In this document: one piece after another, positions 1-12,623 of the stretch
Layout: each line of letters begins with the position of its first letter
How positions within the stretch are numbered: position 1 is the first letter of the stretch
Assembly: GCA_022818135.1 (NCBI GenBank)
Contig: JAFMSR010000010.1
Coordinates: 13,605,324 to 13,669,323 of the forward strand
Reading direction: 5' to 3'
DNA: 64,000 nucleotides
From: Saxidomus purpurata
Taxonomy: Eukaryota; Mollusca; Bivalvia; Venerida; Veneridae
Position numbers and translations under genes: made by a program
The notes under the pieces: generated by a model
What the model saw: only the letters and a program-made list of their open reading frames with translations
What the model was told of the DNA's origin: nothing
Databases searched by the model: none

Positions 1-589
1 ATGTTACATCAATCCCATGAACACCATGCAAGTAGGAAAGAAGCGCTAAAATTAGGTGGTTTTGGCTTTTGGTCATTTGTGAAAAAACCCGCTCGTATGA
101 GGTCAACTTTCCAATGCGAAACCACCTAAAACGAAACATCGGTAAAATATAATATTATGTAATGATAAGGGAAGCATATATTGTATTAAGGATCACTTTG
201 TTGGTCAAATTGATTGGTAAAAATCGAGATATACGTAGATATAAAGTATCAAAATTTCTTTCTTTTTCCAAAATGGCGGGTACCCGGATGTTTGTCACGT
301 GATCCGAGGCAAGTTATTTATCGTATTACTCTCGTTTCCGGACCATACTATTTGAAAGACCTTGGATCAGACCATAATCAGACCACATGGAAATGCTGAC
401 TGACCTAGTCTAAGCCGTTCACAAAGCAGGATTTAAGTTGGAAGAAGGACCTTACAATAAAACAGGTTACTGAAAAATTGCTATATCATTATAGGGTCTT
501 GGCAAGTTCGCCAGGGGAGAAATCCCACGCTCGGCCGGGACTTTAAACATTTTAAAAATAAATAAATACAATATAATTTCTTTGTACAG
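1..589. other. 5' flank or intron upstream of the first gene
   Basis: No exon is recognised here. Positions 52-64 and 119-131 form a short inverted repeat (TTAGGTGGTTT against AAACCACCTAA) that could be a small fold-back element. A polypyrimidine-like stretch and TTTGTACAG lead to the acceptor at 588-589. Because the exon at 590 is internal, this stretch is most simply the 3' part of an intron, with earlier exons lying outside the window. Confidence 0.5.
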
Positions 590-3526
590 ACAACATCTGC
601 ATCTGACAAGATCCAAGTTATCATTAACCCAAATGGTCAATTCCTTAATCGTGAATCAAGAAAAGATGACCAGTCCAACAATCTTCAAGGAGGGCCGTAC
701 TACAAACGTCGTCGTCGCCGTAGAAGAAACGCGCAATCAGGTATAGAAACGGATTTGTTTATTTACATTTATATTTTTCAGCCTAAAAAGTTTACCAGTT
801 ACCTTTTAAATCAGTGTTAGTGATCTTTCAAATGTTCAGGGAGAAACATTTTCTCGAATAATTTTGATAGTTCATAGAAATTTATACTAAAAATAACTAC
901 TGCGGATAGTAATATATTAGTAAATAAGAGAATATTGTAATTCCATATTTTGTACAGCCACAAATATAACTTCAACATTATATTTCATATATGCAGTAAG
1001 ATAAGGTTGTTTTTATTTCAAAACTGAATTATGAAATTACTGTATCTTTTTTTTTTTTTTCGACAGATCCTAATGCAGAGTTCATGGCCTTGATAACAAT
1101 TCCGGAGTTGAATTTTACTTTGACTGAAGCATACAAAGATCAACAGTTCTCCATACAGAACACACTTCTTTACAATGTTCTATACAGCGAATACTTTGAT
1201 GCTGTCAGCATGTATACGATACGCTTTGGGTAGGTAACGTTATGATCTATGAGCAAGTCATTATAATATGTTTATATCTAGTGTCATGATGGATGAAAAT
1301 CAAAGATTTTACTGGGAAAAAAGCTTTATCATTGTTGAGTACAGCTTTAAATGCAACTGATATCGAGGGTAAATCCTGGAATTATTGCTATACAGATTGT
1401 CTGGGATTGATGAATGTACATTATGGATGCAGGCTCATCTGGACTTAAACTAGTCACATATAGCAATCATTGATTTTCACTTGGAGGGAATTGTTTTAAG
1501 TACATGTAAACTTATTTTCATTAAACTTATGGAAGAAAAGTTTGTTATCAGCAAGAAAAGTTTCATCACTCTGCTAAACGGTCTTGTTAATCAACTGTGC
1601 TGTCATGGTGTATGTAGAAAATAATGAAGAGACTAGAAGAAGAGAATTGAAATAATTTGTAAAGTATCATATGTAAATGAAACATTGCTCAACTTTTACA
1701 TAAGAAAACCTCTAAAAATCTTTTTCTCTGAAACTACAAGGCCTAGAGCTTAGATATGTAGCATGCGGCATAACCTAGTTGACCTCTACCAAGAGCGTTC
1801 AATGTCACAAGAAGGACATTGTAAAATGTATTTCTTCAGAGAAGACAATAGCACAAAAGCTCTTAAGACTGCACATAATAAATTCTGATTTTTTCAATTG
1901 CAGGGTGGCTGAACACCTGAATGTACACATGTGTCACCAGGGTTTGGACACATTTTGTGATATAAATTTAAATGCTGCTGAGGATTGGCCTGCCATTGCT
2001 GTTGAAGTAAGTTTAAGTATTTAACTCTAGTGCTTACTGTAAATCACTTTGAATTTGTGAGACAAAAAATTAGCAAATATTTTGTCTCCAGGTCAATTCA
2101 TGAGTCCATGACTGTGCGAACAAGCGATTCTGCTGGTTGACATTGTTGTAGCAATATCGATCATTTACAGAAAACTTTTGATAAGTGAAATTATGAGTTC
2201 AGGAAGGAATGCTCTCATGAAAAAACACGAAAAATAAAGTTCTCACAAAAATTTTCATGATTAACAGTGCTGTAGTATACAGCTCAATACCTAGTTACCA
2301 GTTTTACTGCTAGACATAGATCTACAGCGAGAGATTCTTCTTGGGTGGGGTACAGGGTAGAAACACCAATCATCCTCAAGGTAGAGGAATTACCTAGTAA
2401 TGTTTTACATCTATACTAGGAATCAGACTTGATGGGTGTCAATCAGTCAGTAACCTTAATCATTTAAAATTTGTAAAGAAGACCTTGGACTTGAAATATA
2501 TAAACAGTTTTTGAAATTTGTGACATGAAAATATGCATGGCTTTCTATCTCCATGTCTGTAGTAAATTATACTGACTTTACATAATGATGACACAATTAT
2601 AGAAATAACAAAAGTTGAAACTTCTGCTTTGTGCTATTAAATATCAAATTTGATATGGTCAAGCATTAAACTCTTAATATTAGACCAATGAATACTATTT
2701 TGTTTTTCAGTGGAAGATACCTGTTGGTCGATACAAGTCAAGCTTCTTTAGGTTTCGTGTAACAGCAGAGGTTTGTATTTGTCTTCTGTAATTAAAAGCT
2801 GAAATTAAAGCAAATTTTAAGTAATTTTAAACACCGCCAAATATATATAATTCAGCAAGCTAGATATACACATAGAAATTAAATGTTTTAAATCATCTGT
2901 AGAAAGTAATCAGTTAAAACAGGCAAAAAGATACCTCCAAATCTACTGAGGTATAACAATTGATATGTAATTCCACAACATCAGAAATGCTTTTGGGTTT
3001 TTGAGAAGGTATGTTTATGTTATACATCAGTGGTTTTCCATTACAAAAGGTATATTTTTGTGATTTCTAATGCCACTGTCATTCATAATTATGCTGCCAG
3101 TATGGGTTTTTCAGCAGCACTGGGGCTGTTGTTATCATAGTTATAGTTGAAAACTTGAGTAGATACCGTTATCATTTGCAAAATTCACAGAATGGATCAG
3201 TTGGTTAGAATGGCATGTACCCATAACCCTACACTGTTGTGTTGTCAAAGTGGTTAACATGTCAGCAACCTTAACACTCGGTCATAGAAACGGTTTTTAC
3301 CATGCATATATGTAAATCCAAAATAAAATTGCGAGCAGAAAAGGTAAAATGAAATTTATAGAAATAAAGGTAAATAAATAAAATAGCAATGGTATAAATA
3401 GAGATATATATGTACGTGAATCAATCATTTCAGGACAACACAGATGTATGTGCTCAGCCAGCAGCAGAATCACTTGGAGTGTACGTAGAATATAATATCT
3501 ACTTCGTAAGAAACTGCCCAGACTAA
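590..3526 (+). CDS. Unrecognised probable secreted protein, 3' exons only
   Basis: Five coding exons with GT-AG borders and matching phases: 590-740, 1067-1229, 1904-2006, 2711-2770 and 3434-3526 (TAA stop 3524-3526). Together they give about 189 residues. The 5' end is missing because exon 590 opens after an acceptor and no start is visible. Exon 1 ends in a run of seven arginines after GGPYYK, which looks like a proprotein-convertase cleavage site. The part after it, about 140 residues, has four cysteines and is rich in aromatic residues, with no transmembrane stretch, which fits a small secreted domain. I do not recognise the family. The steady phase and clean splice sites make a real gene likely; the function is unknown. 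The basic run could instead be a nuclear localisation or RNA-binding patch. Confidence 0.7.
1722..1800 (-). repeat. Fragment of the 38-kb tandem-array element family
   Basis: The stretch with AAGGCCTAGAGCTTAGAT and GACCTCTACCAAGA is the reverse complement of the unit repeated at 38136-39352 and 54431-55490. It lies in the intron before the exon at 1904 and has no visible ends, so it is a decayed fragment. Confidence 0.6.
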
Positions 3527-5226
3527 GCGGAACAGTTGGAATGGCCAGATGTTATAGAACTTAAATACTCTCTATAAACTGCTGTACAAAACAACTTGGG
3601 CTTGTGAAGTGGCTTCTGGAGAACTATTTATCTGCAAGTTGTACAAGCTTGAATACCAGATCAATATGAAATAGTCACAGTGTGCATTGTCGGTGTAGGA
3701 TTGCTCCGTAAAGTTTCTACAAAGCATCGCCAAGCAGAACTGATATGATTTACACTGATTCTGTCGACATCTTGCTTATGCTATATTTTTAGGCATATTA
3801 TTAAGTTATTTTAAGTTTTAGGCATCATGTTGTTTATAAAAAACTGTAAAAGCATATTTTGTTTATTTGTTGTGTTACGTGGCACATTCAGCTAGCATAT
3901 AAATTATAATTATGCAAGTCAAACAATTGCTTTGAAAGAATCAGAAACAAGTTTATAGGAAAGTGCCTTTTGTGGTTGCTCATACATTTATACTTCAAAT
4001 TCTACTCATAGTTTGATGTCTAAACATTGAAGAGTGTCTTTGTATAATGTGTGCCAATTCATTTTGTTATAGCTGTATAAAGGTGTTAGTATGCTGAACA
4101 AACATTGAATACCGATGTTACTCAGTGTAAAAAGTCTGAATGGTACGCTGCGAGTCTAAAATGATCTCACATTGTTATAAGTTTGCCGTTTCTGAATGTT
4201 TTGTCCCATTTGTAAGACCATAATCATAACCATGCTGGTGACAAGTGATTTCTGCCTTAGCAACTAGTGAACATCATAATAAGCCTGCTTATGCATACGA
4301 CCTGATCATAATCTGCACTGTTTGTTATTCAGGCAGAAATTTTCAGTTTGAACCCCTTAGATCAATTAATGGTACAGCCCAAAGTGAAAGATGGACAAGT
4401 CCATTTTAGAGATTGAGAAGGTTCAGGGATTGGGTTACTTCCATTATAATGTGTCAGCTTGGTCGTTTGATATAATAAACAAATGTTATAAGCTCTTTTC
4501 TGAGTCGAATATGTATTACACTGGTTATTAAAAGTACATGACTGTATAGAAATAATTAAAATATACAATTATATGCACATTCCAAATTTCTTTGCATTTT
4601 TGTACTTTTAGTCAGTTTTGACGTATTTTAACTTTGTACTTGTTATTTTGCAAGATTGTCGCATCATTTTGCATCTTTTACAGTCATAACTTTTTATATT
4701 TGTTACTCTATGTCTGTTTTGTCTTCACCAATGTTTCATTTCATTTTTATGCTATGCTTGTTCTATGCTGCAGTGCCCACTTTCATACATCGTTGGTGTC
4801 AAAAAAGTATTGGTGGAACCATAAAAATGTCATTTCAGTGGCTGTCCGCAGTTTCTCCTGACACATTTCTTATGATTTTTTGTTGTATTTTTTTAATAAA
4901 TTAGTTGTTACAGGCTGTCTGCCAAAGAGTATCACTCAAGCACCAGTTATCATAACAAGTCGTCATTGAAAATATGACATATTAGTAGTATTTTCACACT
5001 TTTATTAATAAAACAAGTAAAACGTATAAAATTTAATCTGAGTAAGTGACATTTTTATTACATAATTAATCTGAAGGGAAAAAGTGACAAGCATAAAGCT
5101 GCAGTTAAATATGTGATATGTACATTTTATCACAATATTTTTTTTTATCAGATAGTTACATATGTAAGGTGAATTATGATGCTCTGTTGACATGTTATCA
5201 TAACAGGTTAACACAAATGAGATTGT
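3527..5226 (+). other. 3' UTR and downstream sequence of the first gene
   Basis: AT-rich sequence with no supported ORF. A polyadenylation-type AATAAA occurs at 4895-4900 and further AATAAA hexamers follow near 5010, so the transcript may end around 4.9-5.0 kb. A dispersed repeat fragment lies inside (see 4245-4440). Confidence 0.4.
4245..4440 (+). repeat. Dispersed repeat, also found at 31683-31795
   Basis: Shared blocks include a GATCATAATCTGCACT-type segment, a TTATTCAG..CAGAAATTTTCAGT segment and ATCAATTAATGG, in the same order in both places. It has no coding content and its ends are not defined. Confidence 0.55.
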
Positions 5227-5377
5227 AAGAATCTTTCACTGTTTGCACGTGCAGATGGGAATATCTGGATCGAGGGTAACTGGTTTGGCGATAACGAGGC
5301 TCTGCCGAGTTACCGCCAAAACAGTTACCCGAGAGCCGGATATTCTCATCTGCACGTGCAGCCAGTGATAGATTCTT
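5227..5377. mobile_element. Small fold-back MITE
   Basis: The first and last ~42 bases are near-perfect inverted repeats (outer part AAGAATC / GATTCTT, inner part GCACGTGCAGAT / ATCTGCACGTGC), with about five mismatches. Total length is 151 bp with no coding capacity. An internal GTAACTG..CAGTTAC pair extends the hairpin. The core resembles the repeats at 26404-26553, 26843-26970 and 61366-61525, so this is one member of a dispersed family. Confidence 0.7.
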
Positions 5378-5961
5378 TTTCTTGCATACCATATTTGACT
5401 AATAGTAGCAGAAATAAAATCAAAGTAATGACTTATAGACTTATATTTACGCGCTATTTTCTTGTAGTAATGTATAAATTTACACATTCATTCATAAAAG
5501 TAGTTCTTTCTGACGTAATTAAGTCATCTTATACCAGGGGGTGTAAGATGAGATTTTCCAGCACTGGTAAAAACAGCAGATATCCCGATCTGGTATGCAA
5601 GAAAATGACATGTTATCATCTGAATGCAGGTAAAAGCTATTTTGCCATGTAGTCATGAAATGTTAACTTGAATGAGTTAACAACAAGCTAACATCTAAGT
5701 GCTTTGTACACATAATCATTCTTATGTCCCATAATGCACCTCATTTGCTTTTCATCATAAAGTGCTTAATGACTCATCGGAGGCATAATTGACCAAACAG
5801 TGCAATATATCATATATGAATATGTGTAATTCACATTCTACATATCAGCAGTTGTAGGCATAGTGTATTCTCATTCTCATTGACTTACACACATGTAATT
5901 ATTCACCATATATGTACACACTATATATAATTATGTAAATAGTGCAGATTCCCTGAAATGT

Positions 5962-6178
5962 AGACCAGAGTGATCTAGTGGTTATTGCGTCCTGTCTGGG
6001 GATCAATGTTCAAATCCTAGGTCAGGCCAAATGAGGTTTGTCCTTGGTCAAAGCTGCTGTAGGCACCACTCCTGCCTCAGACCACCATGGGTGACTTGTG
6101 TGTTGTCATGAGAGAGTGATTAATGTAAGTTTAACAACTTGTTTTGTAATTGAGCTGAAACAAATTAATTAAAATAAA
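5962..6178 (+). mobile_element. tRNA-derived SINE with 12-bp target duplication
   Basis: A pol III-like head carries an A-box-like GATCTAGTGGTT and a B-box-like GTTCAAATCC about 35 bases later, followed by a body and an A-rich AATTAAAATAAA tail. The element is flanked by perfect direct repeats TCCCTGAAATGT at 5950-5961 and 6179-6190, the mark of target-primed insertion. Length is 217 bp. An exact duplication implies a fairly recent insertion. Confidence 0.85.
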
Positions 6179-6190
6179 TCCCTGAAATGT

Positions 6191-7660
6191 CCCATGTTAG
6201 AGGCTCCTAAAGCATAGATGCCCATCTAAACCAGGAACAAATCCTTTTCTTGTTTTTTTTTTTTCTTTAAATTTGGCTGGATATTGTCAAATAATGTGCA
6301 GTGTACAACATAATTTGGATTTAGACACTTAAACCCTTCAACTTTAGGAGCCAATCGATGCCTAACAAGCAGTTACCTTTAAAGATTTGCCTATACACAT
6401 TTTTGTCAACAAAACATTAAAACTTGAATAATCTGAAACTTGACACCATGCTAAAAGATCATGTGTCTACTGAAGAATGGAACACTTACTGTGATAGGCT
6501 GGTAAAAATGTTGAAAGTTACATGAAAGACTGATTCTCTCCAACCTTTATAACAACACAGTTGCTGTGCACATACTGCTATTTCTTTCCTTAATGGAATT
6601 ACATGTAATTCAATGCTTAAAAACCCTAAGAATTAAGTGCTTTTTATTATATAAATGGATACATCTTTCATCATCAGTTGTTATTTATACATGCTCATTG
6701 TCATTTATGCATTATTAAATTCCAGTTGTATAGTTGTTGTTTTTTTTGCATACTCAAAATAATTATGAACTAAACAAAATGTCATTTTTCATCTTTACTA
6801 CTACACTCTTGCAGACGTATATTTGATTGTGATTTTATTTTGTCATTGTCAAATGGAGGTTGTTTATACTTTTTTAAGACTAAATCATTGTACTCATATG
6901 ACTTTTAATATTTTTCTGACTAATTTTAAAGCAGATATTGTGATTGTATAACTTCTATCTTACCACTAAATAAAAATTTGTAATTATTTATGATGTCAGA
7001 ATATTGTAAATCTTACACCCTTGAATAAAATGATGGAATAAAGTGAATTATTTTAACATAAAATTTTGTCTTGTTCATTTTATTCAAATGCCATGCTTAC
7101 ATGTGAGGTACTATATGCCCATATCTGTTGGTGTTTGTCAGAATTTATCATACTTTAGAGACTTTTAAAGGCATGTTTTAAACTGTTGGCATTAACTCGT
7201 AGACTTTGACTCCCATTAACGCTTATAAAACATTTTTATGCTGAGTCAGGAACCGTCTATTAAGTATAAAGGTTATAGAGTATTCCTGGCTGAGTCAATA
7301 ATTCTGCATGGACAGAATCTCAATGAGTTAGAAGTTATGGTAGATTGTGTGTAATGTCATTTTGATGTAGGCTGCAGTCTTGGGTAAAAACCCTTCACAG
7401 TCGAAAGCAAACTGGTCGCCTTACACGAGAGAATTAATTTACCCTTACATGAGAGATTTAATTTCTTACTGCTTGATCATTTCAGAAATTGTCTTCTACA
7501 CAGAAATGAAAGTGTTACAATTATATGCAACTGATTGAAACTGAAAGTTGACTTAAAACAGACTACTTATATGTAGATTAATTATAAACATTGGTTGGTC
7601 AGCTAAGTTGGTCTCTTCTGCCTAATGGTGTTATATTGCATGAAGTGCCAAAAAGCAAGA
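6191..7660. other. Intergenic AT-rich sequence
   Basis: No gene, RNA gene or clear repeat recognised. AATAAA hexamers occur near 7024 and 7037, but no transcript can be tied to them. Confidence 0.4.
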
Positions 7661-7799
7661 GCTGTCCCTGACAAGTGACAAATGCCACCGAAAGAGGTGT
7701 CTCACAGTCTGTGTCCTCTCAATGTGCTCAATAATTGTGCCATGTAATTTTAAAATCCTTCCATGCATGACAGAGTTACCTTGCATACAGTATTCCATT

Positions 7800-8885
7800 A
7801 CTTTTAAATACTAGGTGTGACCTTGACCTTTGCGGTAGGGACATGAATCTTGCACACAACACATTGTCTTGATGTGCTGAACATTTGTGCCAAGTCATTT
7901 TAAAATCAATCAATGCATGACAAAGTAACAGTCCGGACACAAATGTATGCATATATACAGGATTTCATTACCTATAAACTCTAAGTGTGACCTTAATTGA
8001 CCTTTGAGATAGGGACGTGGGTCTTGCATGTGACACGTCGGTTTGATGTGCTGAACATTTGTGCCAAGTTATTTATAAATCAGTCAATGCATGACAAAGT
8101 TATAGTCCGGACACGACTGTGTGCATATATATATACAGGATTCGATAACCTTCAAACTCTAAGTGTGACCTTGACCTTTGAGATAGGGACGTGGGTCTTG
8201 CACGCGACACGTCGTCTTGATATGCTGAACATGTGTGCCAAGTTATTTTAAAATCCTTCCATGCACGACAAAGTTACAGTCCGGACACGAATGTGTGCAT
8301 ATTTTGGGAATTCCATTACCTTCAAACTCTAAGTGTGACCTTGACCTTTGAGATAGGGACGTGAGTCTTGCACGCGACACGTCATCTTGATATGCTGAAC
8401 ATATGTGCCAAGTTATTTTAAAATCCTTCTATGCACGACAAAGTTACAGTCCGGACACGAATGTGTGCATATTTTGGGAATTCCATTACCTTCAAACTCT
8501 AAGTGTGACCTTGACCTTTGAGATAGGGACGTGGGTCCTGCACGCGACACGTCATCTTGATATGCTGAACATGTGTGCCAAGTTATTTTAAAATCCTTCC
8601 ATGCACGACAAAGTTACAGTCCGGACACGAATGTGTGCATATTTTGAGGATTCCATTACCTTCAAACTCTAAGTGTGACCTTGACCTTTGAGGTAGGGAC
8701 AAGGGTCTTGCACGCGACACACAATTTCTTGATGTGCTGAAACATCTGTACCAAATTATTTTAAAAGTTTTCAATGCATGACAACGTTACAGCCCGGACA
8801 CGAAAAAAATGTAAGGTCGGACGCACAGACAGACGGACAGACGGACGGTGCGATTTTAATATGCCACCCTCCGAGGGCATAAAAT
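7800..8885 (+). mobile_element. Tandem-array element, ~170-bp unit, pearl/Helitron-like
   Basis: The phrase GTGACCTTGACC (or a close variant) recurs at 7815, 7986, 8164, 8335, 8505 and 8675, giving six units of 170-178 bp. The array ends in an ACAGACGGACAGACGGACGG tract (about 8825-8848), then a hairpin-capable ATGCC..GGCAT segment (8861-8880). This order of tandem core, ACGG-type tract and terminal hairpin matches the published 'pearl' elements of oysters, now usually linked to Helitron-like elements. No transposase is present, so the copy is non-autonomous. The left end is not resolved; related sequence may begin near 7640. Confidence 0.75.
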
Positions 8886-9960
8886 AAGGATTTACACTAC
8901 TAATACATACTTCTAATCTTGGCTGGAGTGTTAATTGCCATGCCAATCCTCACCCGAATATGTATTGCTGATATGAATTAACATACGCACAAAGGTTAAT
9001 GAAAATCATTCAAGGCGTTTGGAAGATATACTGACATAAACTGAAACATCTAGTGCAGTGGTCAGTTTTTACCACAATATTTCCATATCTACCATGTGCT
9101 TGATAAAAAGATATCAGGATGCTCATACACATTTCAAATTGGTATTTGATCCTTATTAGATTAGATTTCATAAAATTGCATTTTCAATGCAAGGGAGAGA
9201 ATTATTGATATTGTATGCCAGTGACATGGTCTGGTTACAATGACATTTTGATATATTTAGGGAGTTCCAAACCTATCTTCAGTGTGCGAAGCCAGTTTCT
9301 TAGTAAGTCCTTATTTCTCTGAGCTTTTCTCATTATACGCTATATATTCAAGAGTTTGCCCTGGAGTATCTGTAACTTCGATGAGGTCAACGGCTGACAC
9401 AGTGAGAATTTATGTGTTGTTGAAGTACAGGTGGTTTAAATTTCATCATTACTGGGTGTTACGAATCTCAAAAAAAATTCTCCATTTGAGTTGTTTACTC
9501 TTTCTTATGAATTACTTGGACATTGTATCTGCGTCTCCATTAGGCTAGCCTTGTTCGTCCAAGATAAACGTCATCTTCCACTAGGACTCTAGACCAACAG
9601 TGACTACATCTATATGTCTACAACTTAATTGCTGATAGTTAATCATTAGTTAATGGGTTGTTATCTGTTTAATGGTAGTCAAAACGGTGGTCTGCAAGGT
9701 TTTTACTCAGCCCATTTAGTCACAGATACACAAGTTTGAAAATAAGATAACTACGCACTCCGACTGACATATGCAATGACCTTCATATATATTTCCAAAC
9801 AAGTGATAATTCAAGCACTGTTACTAAACCAGTTGAGTTTGCACGCAGACTGAACCTGGTTATACATATGTACAATGAAAAATACTTGCGGAAACGTAAA
9901 AGTCCCCTTGATAATGTCGATTATTTGTTACTGCACGTACATACTTCCATTTCCATTCTG
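8886..9960. other. Intergenic sequence, nothing recognised
   Basis: An ORF at 9282-9548 reads through but has no recognisable domain and no splice or start context that I can support. No RNA gene or repeat boundary seen. Confidence 0.35.
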
Positions 9961-10842
9961 CTATTTTTCTTTTTTAGCCTTTCTCTCATAAACTGTTTCT
10001 ACTGCTGCTAGAAAGAGTTCCTTGAGTGGTTTCAATACATTGATGAAGCCTTTCATTCGATCTGCCGTAGTACTGAACCATAAAATGCCAGGAATTATCG
10101 CACATCCTCTGCGTTTGATATGACATTGCTAATTTCTTCGTTTATTCATTTTTCTAGATCAGTTTCAATATCATCTTCGTTGACCGTCATATGGCCTAAA
10201 CATTAAAACTTATGTTGAAGAATGTAGAATCTGCCGGCAGATAAATTCTAATTTACTTATATTAACCTAGCTGACAGCATCTAGTCTGGTAAGGATATTA
10301 TCTTGAAACTTGTTTATTTGATTAAACGCCTAATTTTATAGATATACTCAATGGCGTTGTACACAGTAATGTAAACCAATATAAAATCAACATCAATACA
10401 ATTTCATAAAACAAACGAAATATACTTAAGACAACTACAAAGACAAAGACAGGTATATGCGACATTAAACAAATAAAATGCAATTGTGTGAAAGTAAAAA
10501 GAATTAGTTAAATTAAAACTTATGTATATCTACTATAAAACATAAAAAATCTAAAGTATTGATTTAGAAAACTCTAAATAAAATACATGGTGTCCCTCCC
10601 TACCACGAACCGAAAAAGTAGGAAGACACAAAATTACAATCTCATAACTATACTGCTTAAGATAATATGAACTCCGGAGAACGTCAAGTACCATTCCCAC
10701 TTGGAGAGCCATACCCCAAAGCGTCATATACCACTATGTGAGTACTGTGTGGCCCATTTTTAAGATTATCATAGAATATCTTTTTAAAATATTTATGAAG
10801 GGATTCAATAATATTAACATAACTGTTGCACAAAACAGAAAT

Positions 10843-12123
10843 TGATTGGGATTAAAACAGTCCGCCCACCAACACTGTGTTTATTTAGAACAATGCATAG
10901 TAGTCTCTGAAGTAATGCGTTTTCAAGTCGTCTTAAAACTGTCTGAAGATACAGAGTTCCTGAGTTTCGGACCAACGGTACTGAAACTTCTATCGGTGAA
11001 AGTCTTTCTTTTGTTGAATGGTATTTTATAACATCCCTCTGAAGTTTGTGTTGAGCGTAGATTGCGCTTGGGTCGTTGTTCTTCAAGATGTTCGGTAAGG
11101 TACCCTGGAGCTTTTCCAACTGAGCAGCTGTACATGAAAGTTAAAATTTTGAACGTGATTCTAGCTTTCACAGGTAACCAGTGCAGATCGTATAAAGCTT
11201 GTTTGGAACTATCATATCGAGAGCGAGATAGAACGATTTTTGCGCACATATTTTGTATACGCTGCATATTTTGTATGTCGCACTGGGCTATCCCATAGAG
11301 AATGACGTTGCAATAGTCAAGGTGGGACATGACTAGGGATAACACTAGAATTTCTGTTGCTTCTTTCGTCAAATACTGTCTAATGCTCTTTATTCTCATG
11401 TAATTCAAAATAGCAGTGCGGCATTTTCTTTTCACGTGTTCTTTGAAATTCAATGTTTCGTCCAGAAACGCCCCTAGGTATCTAACACAGTTTTCTGCTT
11501 CGATGCTATCACCAACAACTTTGATTGAATTTGTTTCGCATTTATTTAGTTGAGGTTGACTACCAAACTTGATAAACTCCGTTTTGGAAGCGTTCATTTT
11601 TAGTTTGTTCTTATTCATCCAGTCATTGATTGTTAAGGAACATTGTTCGAGTTCGTGTTTAGCATTTTCTTCGGCGCCAGGATCGCTCGGGCAGAATTGT
11701 TTATCGGCAGTGTGATCATCTGCGAAACCACGCATTGTGATAGATGGCGGTATGACGTCGAATAACGTCCCCGCAAATGCTAGGTACAGCCAATGGCCTA
11801 GACAGCTTCCTTGTGGGACACTACATTCAAGTGCACGTGACCTGGAATAGGCTGAACTGACATTGACCCTACAACTTCGAGGACGCAAAAAGGAGTCAAT
11901 CCAGTTCAGTGCTGTAGAACAGATTCCATACCGTTTGTTCAGTACGTCTGTTAGAATGTCGTGATCGACTGTATCGAAAGCCGCACTCGATTTTATCTAA
12001 TCTTTCCAAGTGCTGTCCGAAAGTATACATAACGAGGTCATCGGGATAACTTGCGCAGCTGTATTTTTCCCCCGAACTATCTTCGTCAGTCCCCAACATG
12101 TAGCGGTAAAATGTGTTTGTCAT
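10843..12123 (-). mobile_element. Degraded CR1/L2-like LINE, reverse transcriptase C-terminal half
   Basis: On the minus strand an open frame (10923 to about 11999) encodes the end of a non-LTR reverse transcriptase. It shows AAFDTVDHDIL near the upstream end, a PQGS-type box (VPQGSCLG), FADDHT as the catalytic YADD-type box, a KYLG-type box (VRYLGAFLD) and a C-terminal LHWLPVKARITFKIL block typical of CR1/L2-type LINEs. The frame stops after SFKTT while similar sequence continues in another frame, so it is shifted and inactive. Upstream it is interrupted by the SINE at 12124-12418. The catalytic pair DD is present, but the protein lacks its N-terminal half and the endonuclease. Confidence 0.85.
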
Positions 12124-12418
12124 ATCGTATATTAGGGCTTTATCGTACGTACCGGTTTCCAATATGACCAACGCCCCCAGAAGAGGTTAGTTATTTTAGG
12201 TTTCGGGGAATAGTGCAAGATACAGAAAGCGTCCCGATTCCAGAGACACCCCTGGTTCTTATACATGCCAGGTGTATAGCACCCATACATGGGACCTCGG
12301 TTTTAGTCTCATCCGAAAGACTGTTAGTAATTTTAGTTGGTCAGCCCCGGGAATCGAACCCGCTACCCCGAGATTACAAGTCTCGTGCTCTACCGATTGA
12401 ACTTACCGGGCTGACATT
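12124..12418 (-). mobile_element. tRNA-Thr-headed SINE inserted next to the LINE
   Basis: On the minus strand the head (about 12343-12418) closely follows tRNA-Thr: a GTCAGCC/GGCTGAC acceptor-like pairing, an anticodon arm with TTGTAAT (anticodon TGT) and a B box GGGTTCGATTCCC. It is 76 bases, a little long for a tRNA. The body holds the segment GTCTTTCGGATGAGAC and a GAGGTCCC block. Direct repeats TGTTTGTCAT at 12114-12123 and 12419-12428 fit a 10-bp target duplication. A working tRNA gene is unlikely because of the extra bases and the attached body. Confidence 0.75.
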
Positions 12419-12623
12419 TGTTTGTCATCCGGGTCCTTGTAATTTATCTTGCGTACCAGGCTCGTCTGGATTTTTCTAAAATCTAGAAGCAAGAAATTGT
12501 TGTGGGTGTTGTCAACCTCCGTCTATACTGGCTGTTCGAATTCGATGGTGAAGTTGTTTAAATGCGAAGCATCTGTGTTACCGGGATGTTATCTCCGACA
12601 AACTGCTTATGTGCGTTTAATCT

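Noticed and set aside
7997..8591. Two repetitive ORFs on the + strand
   Set aside because: They translate the ~170-bp tandem units and have no coding signature beyond the repeat.
12343..12418. Functional tRNA-Thr gene
   Set aside because: It is 76 bases with misplaced spacers, is joined to a SINE body, and the whole unit has a target duplication.
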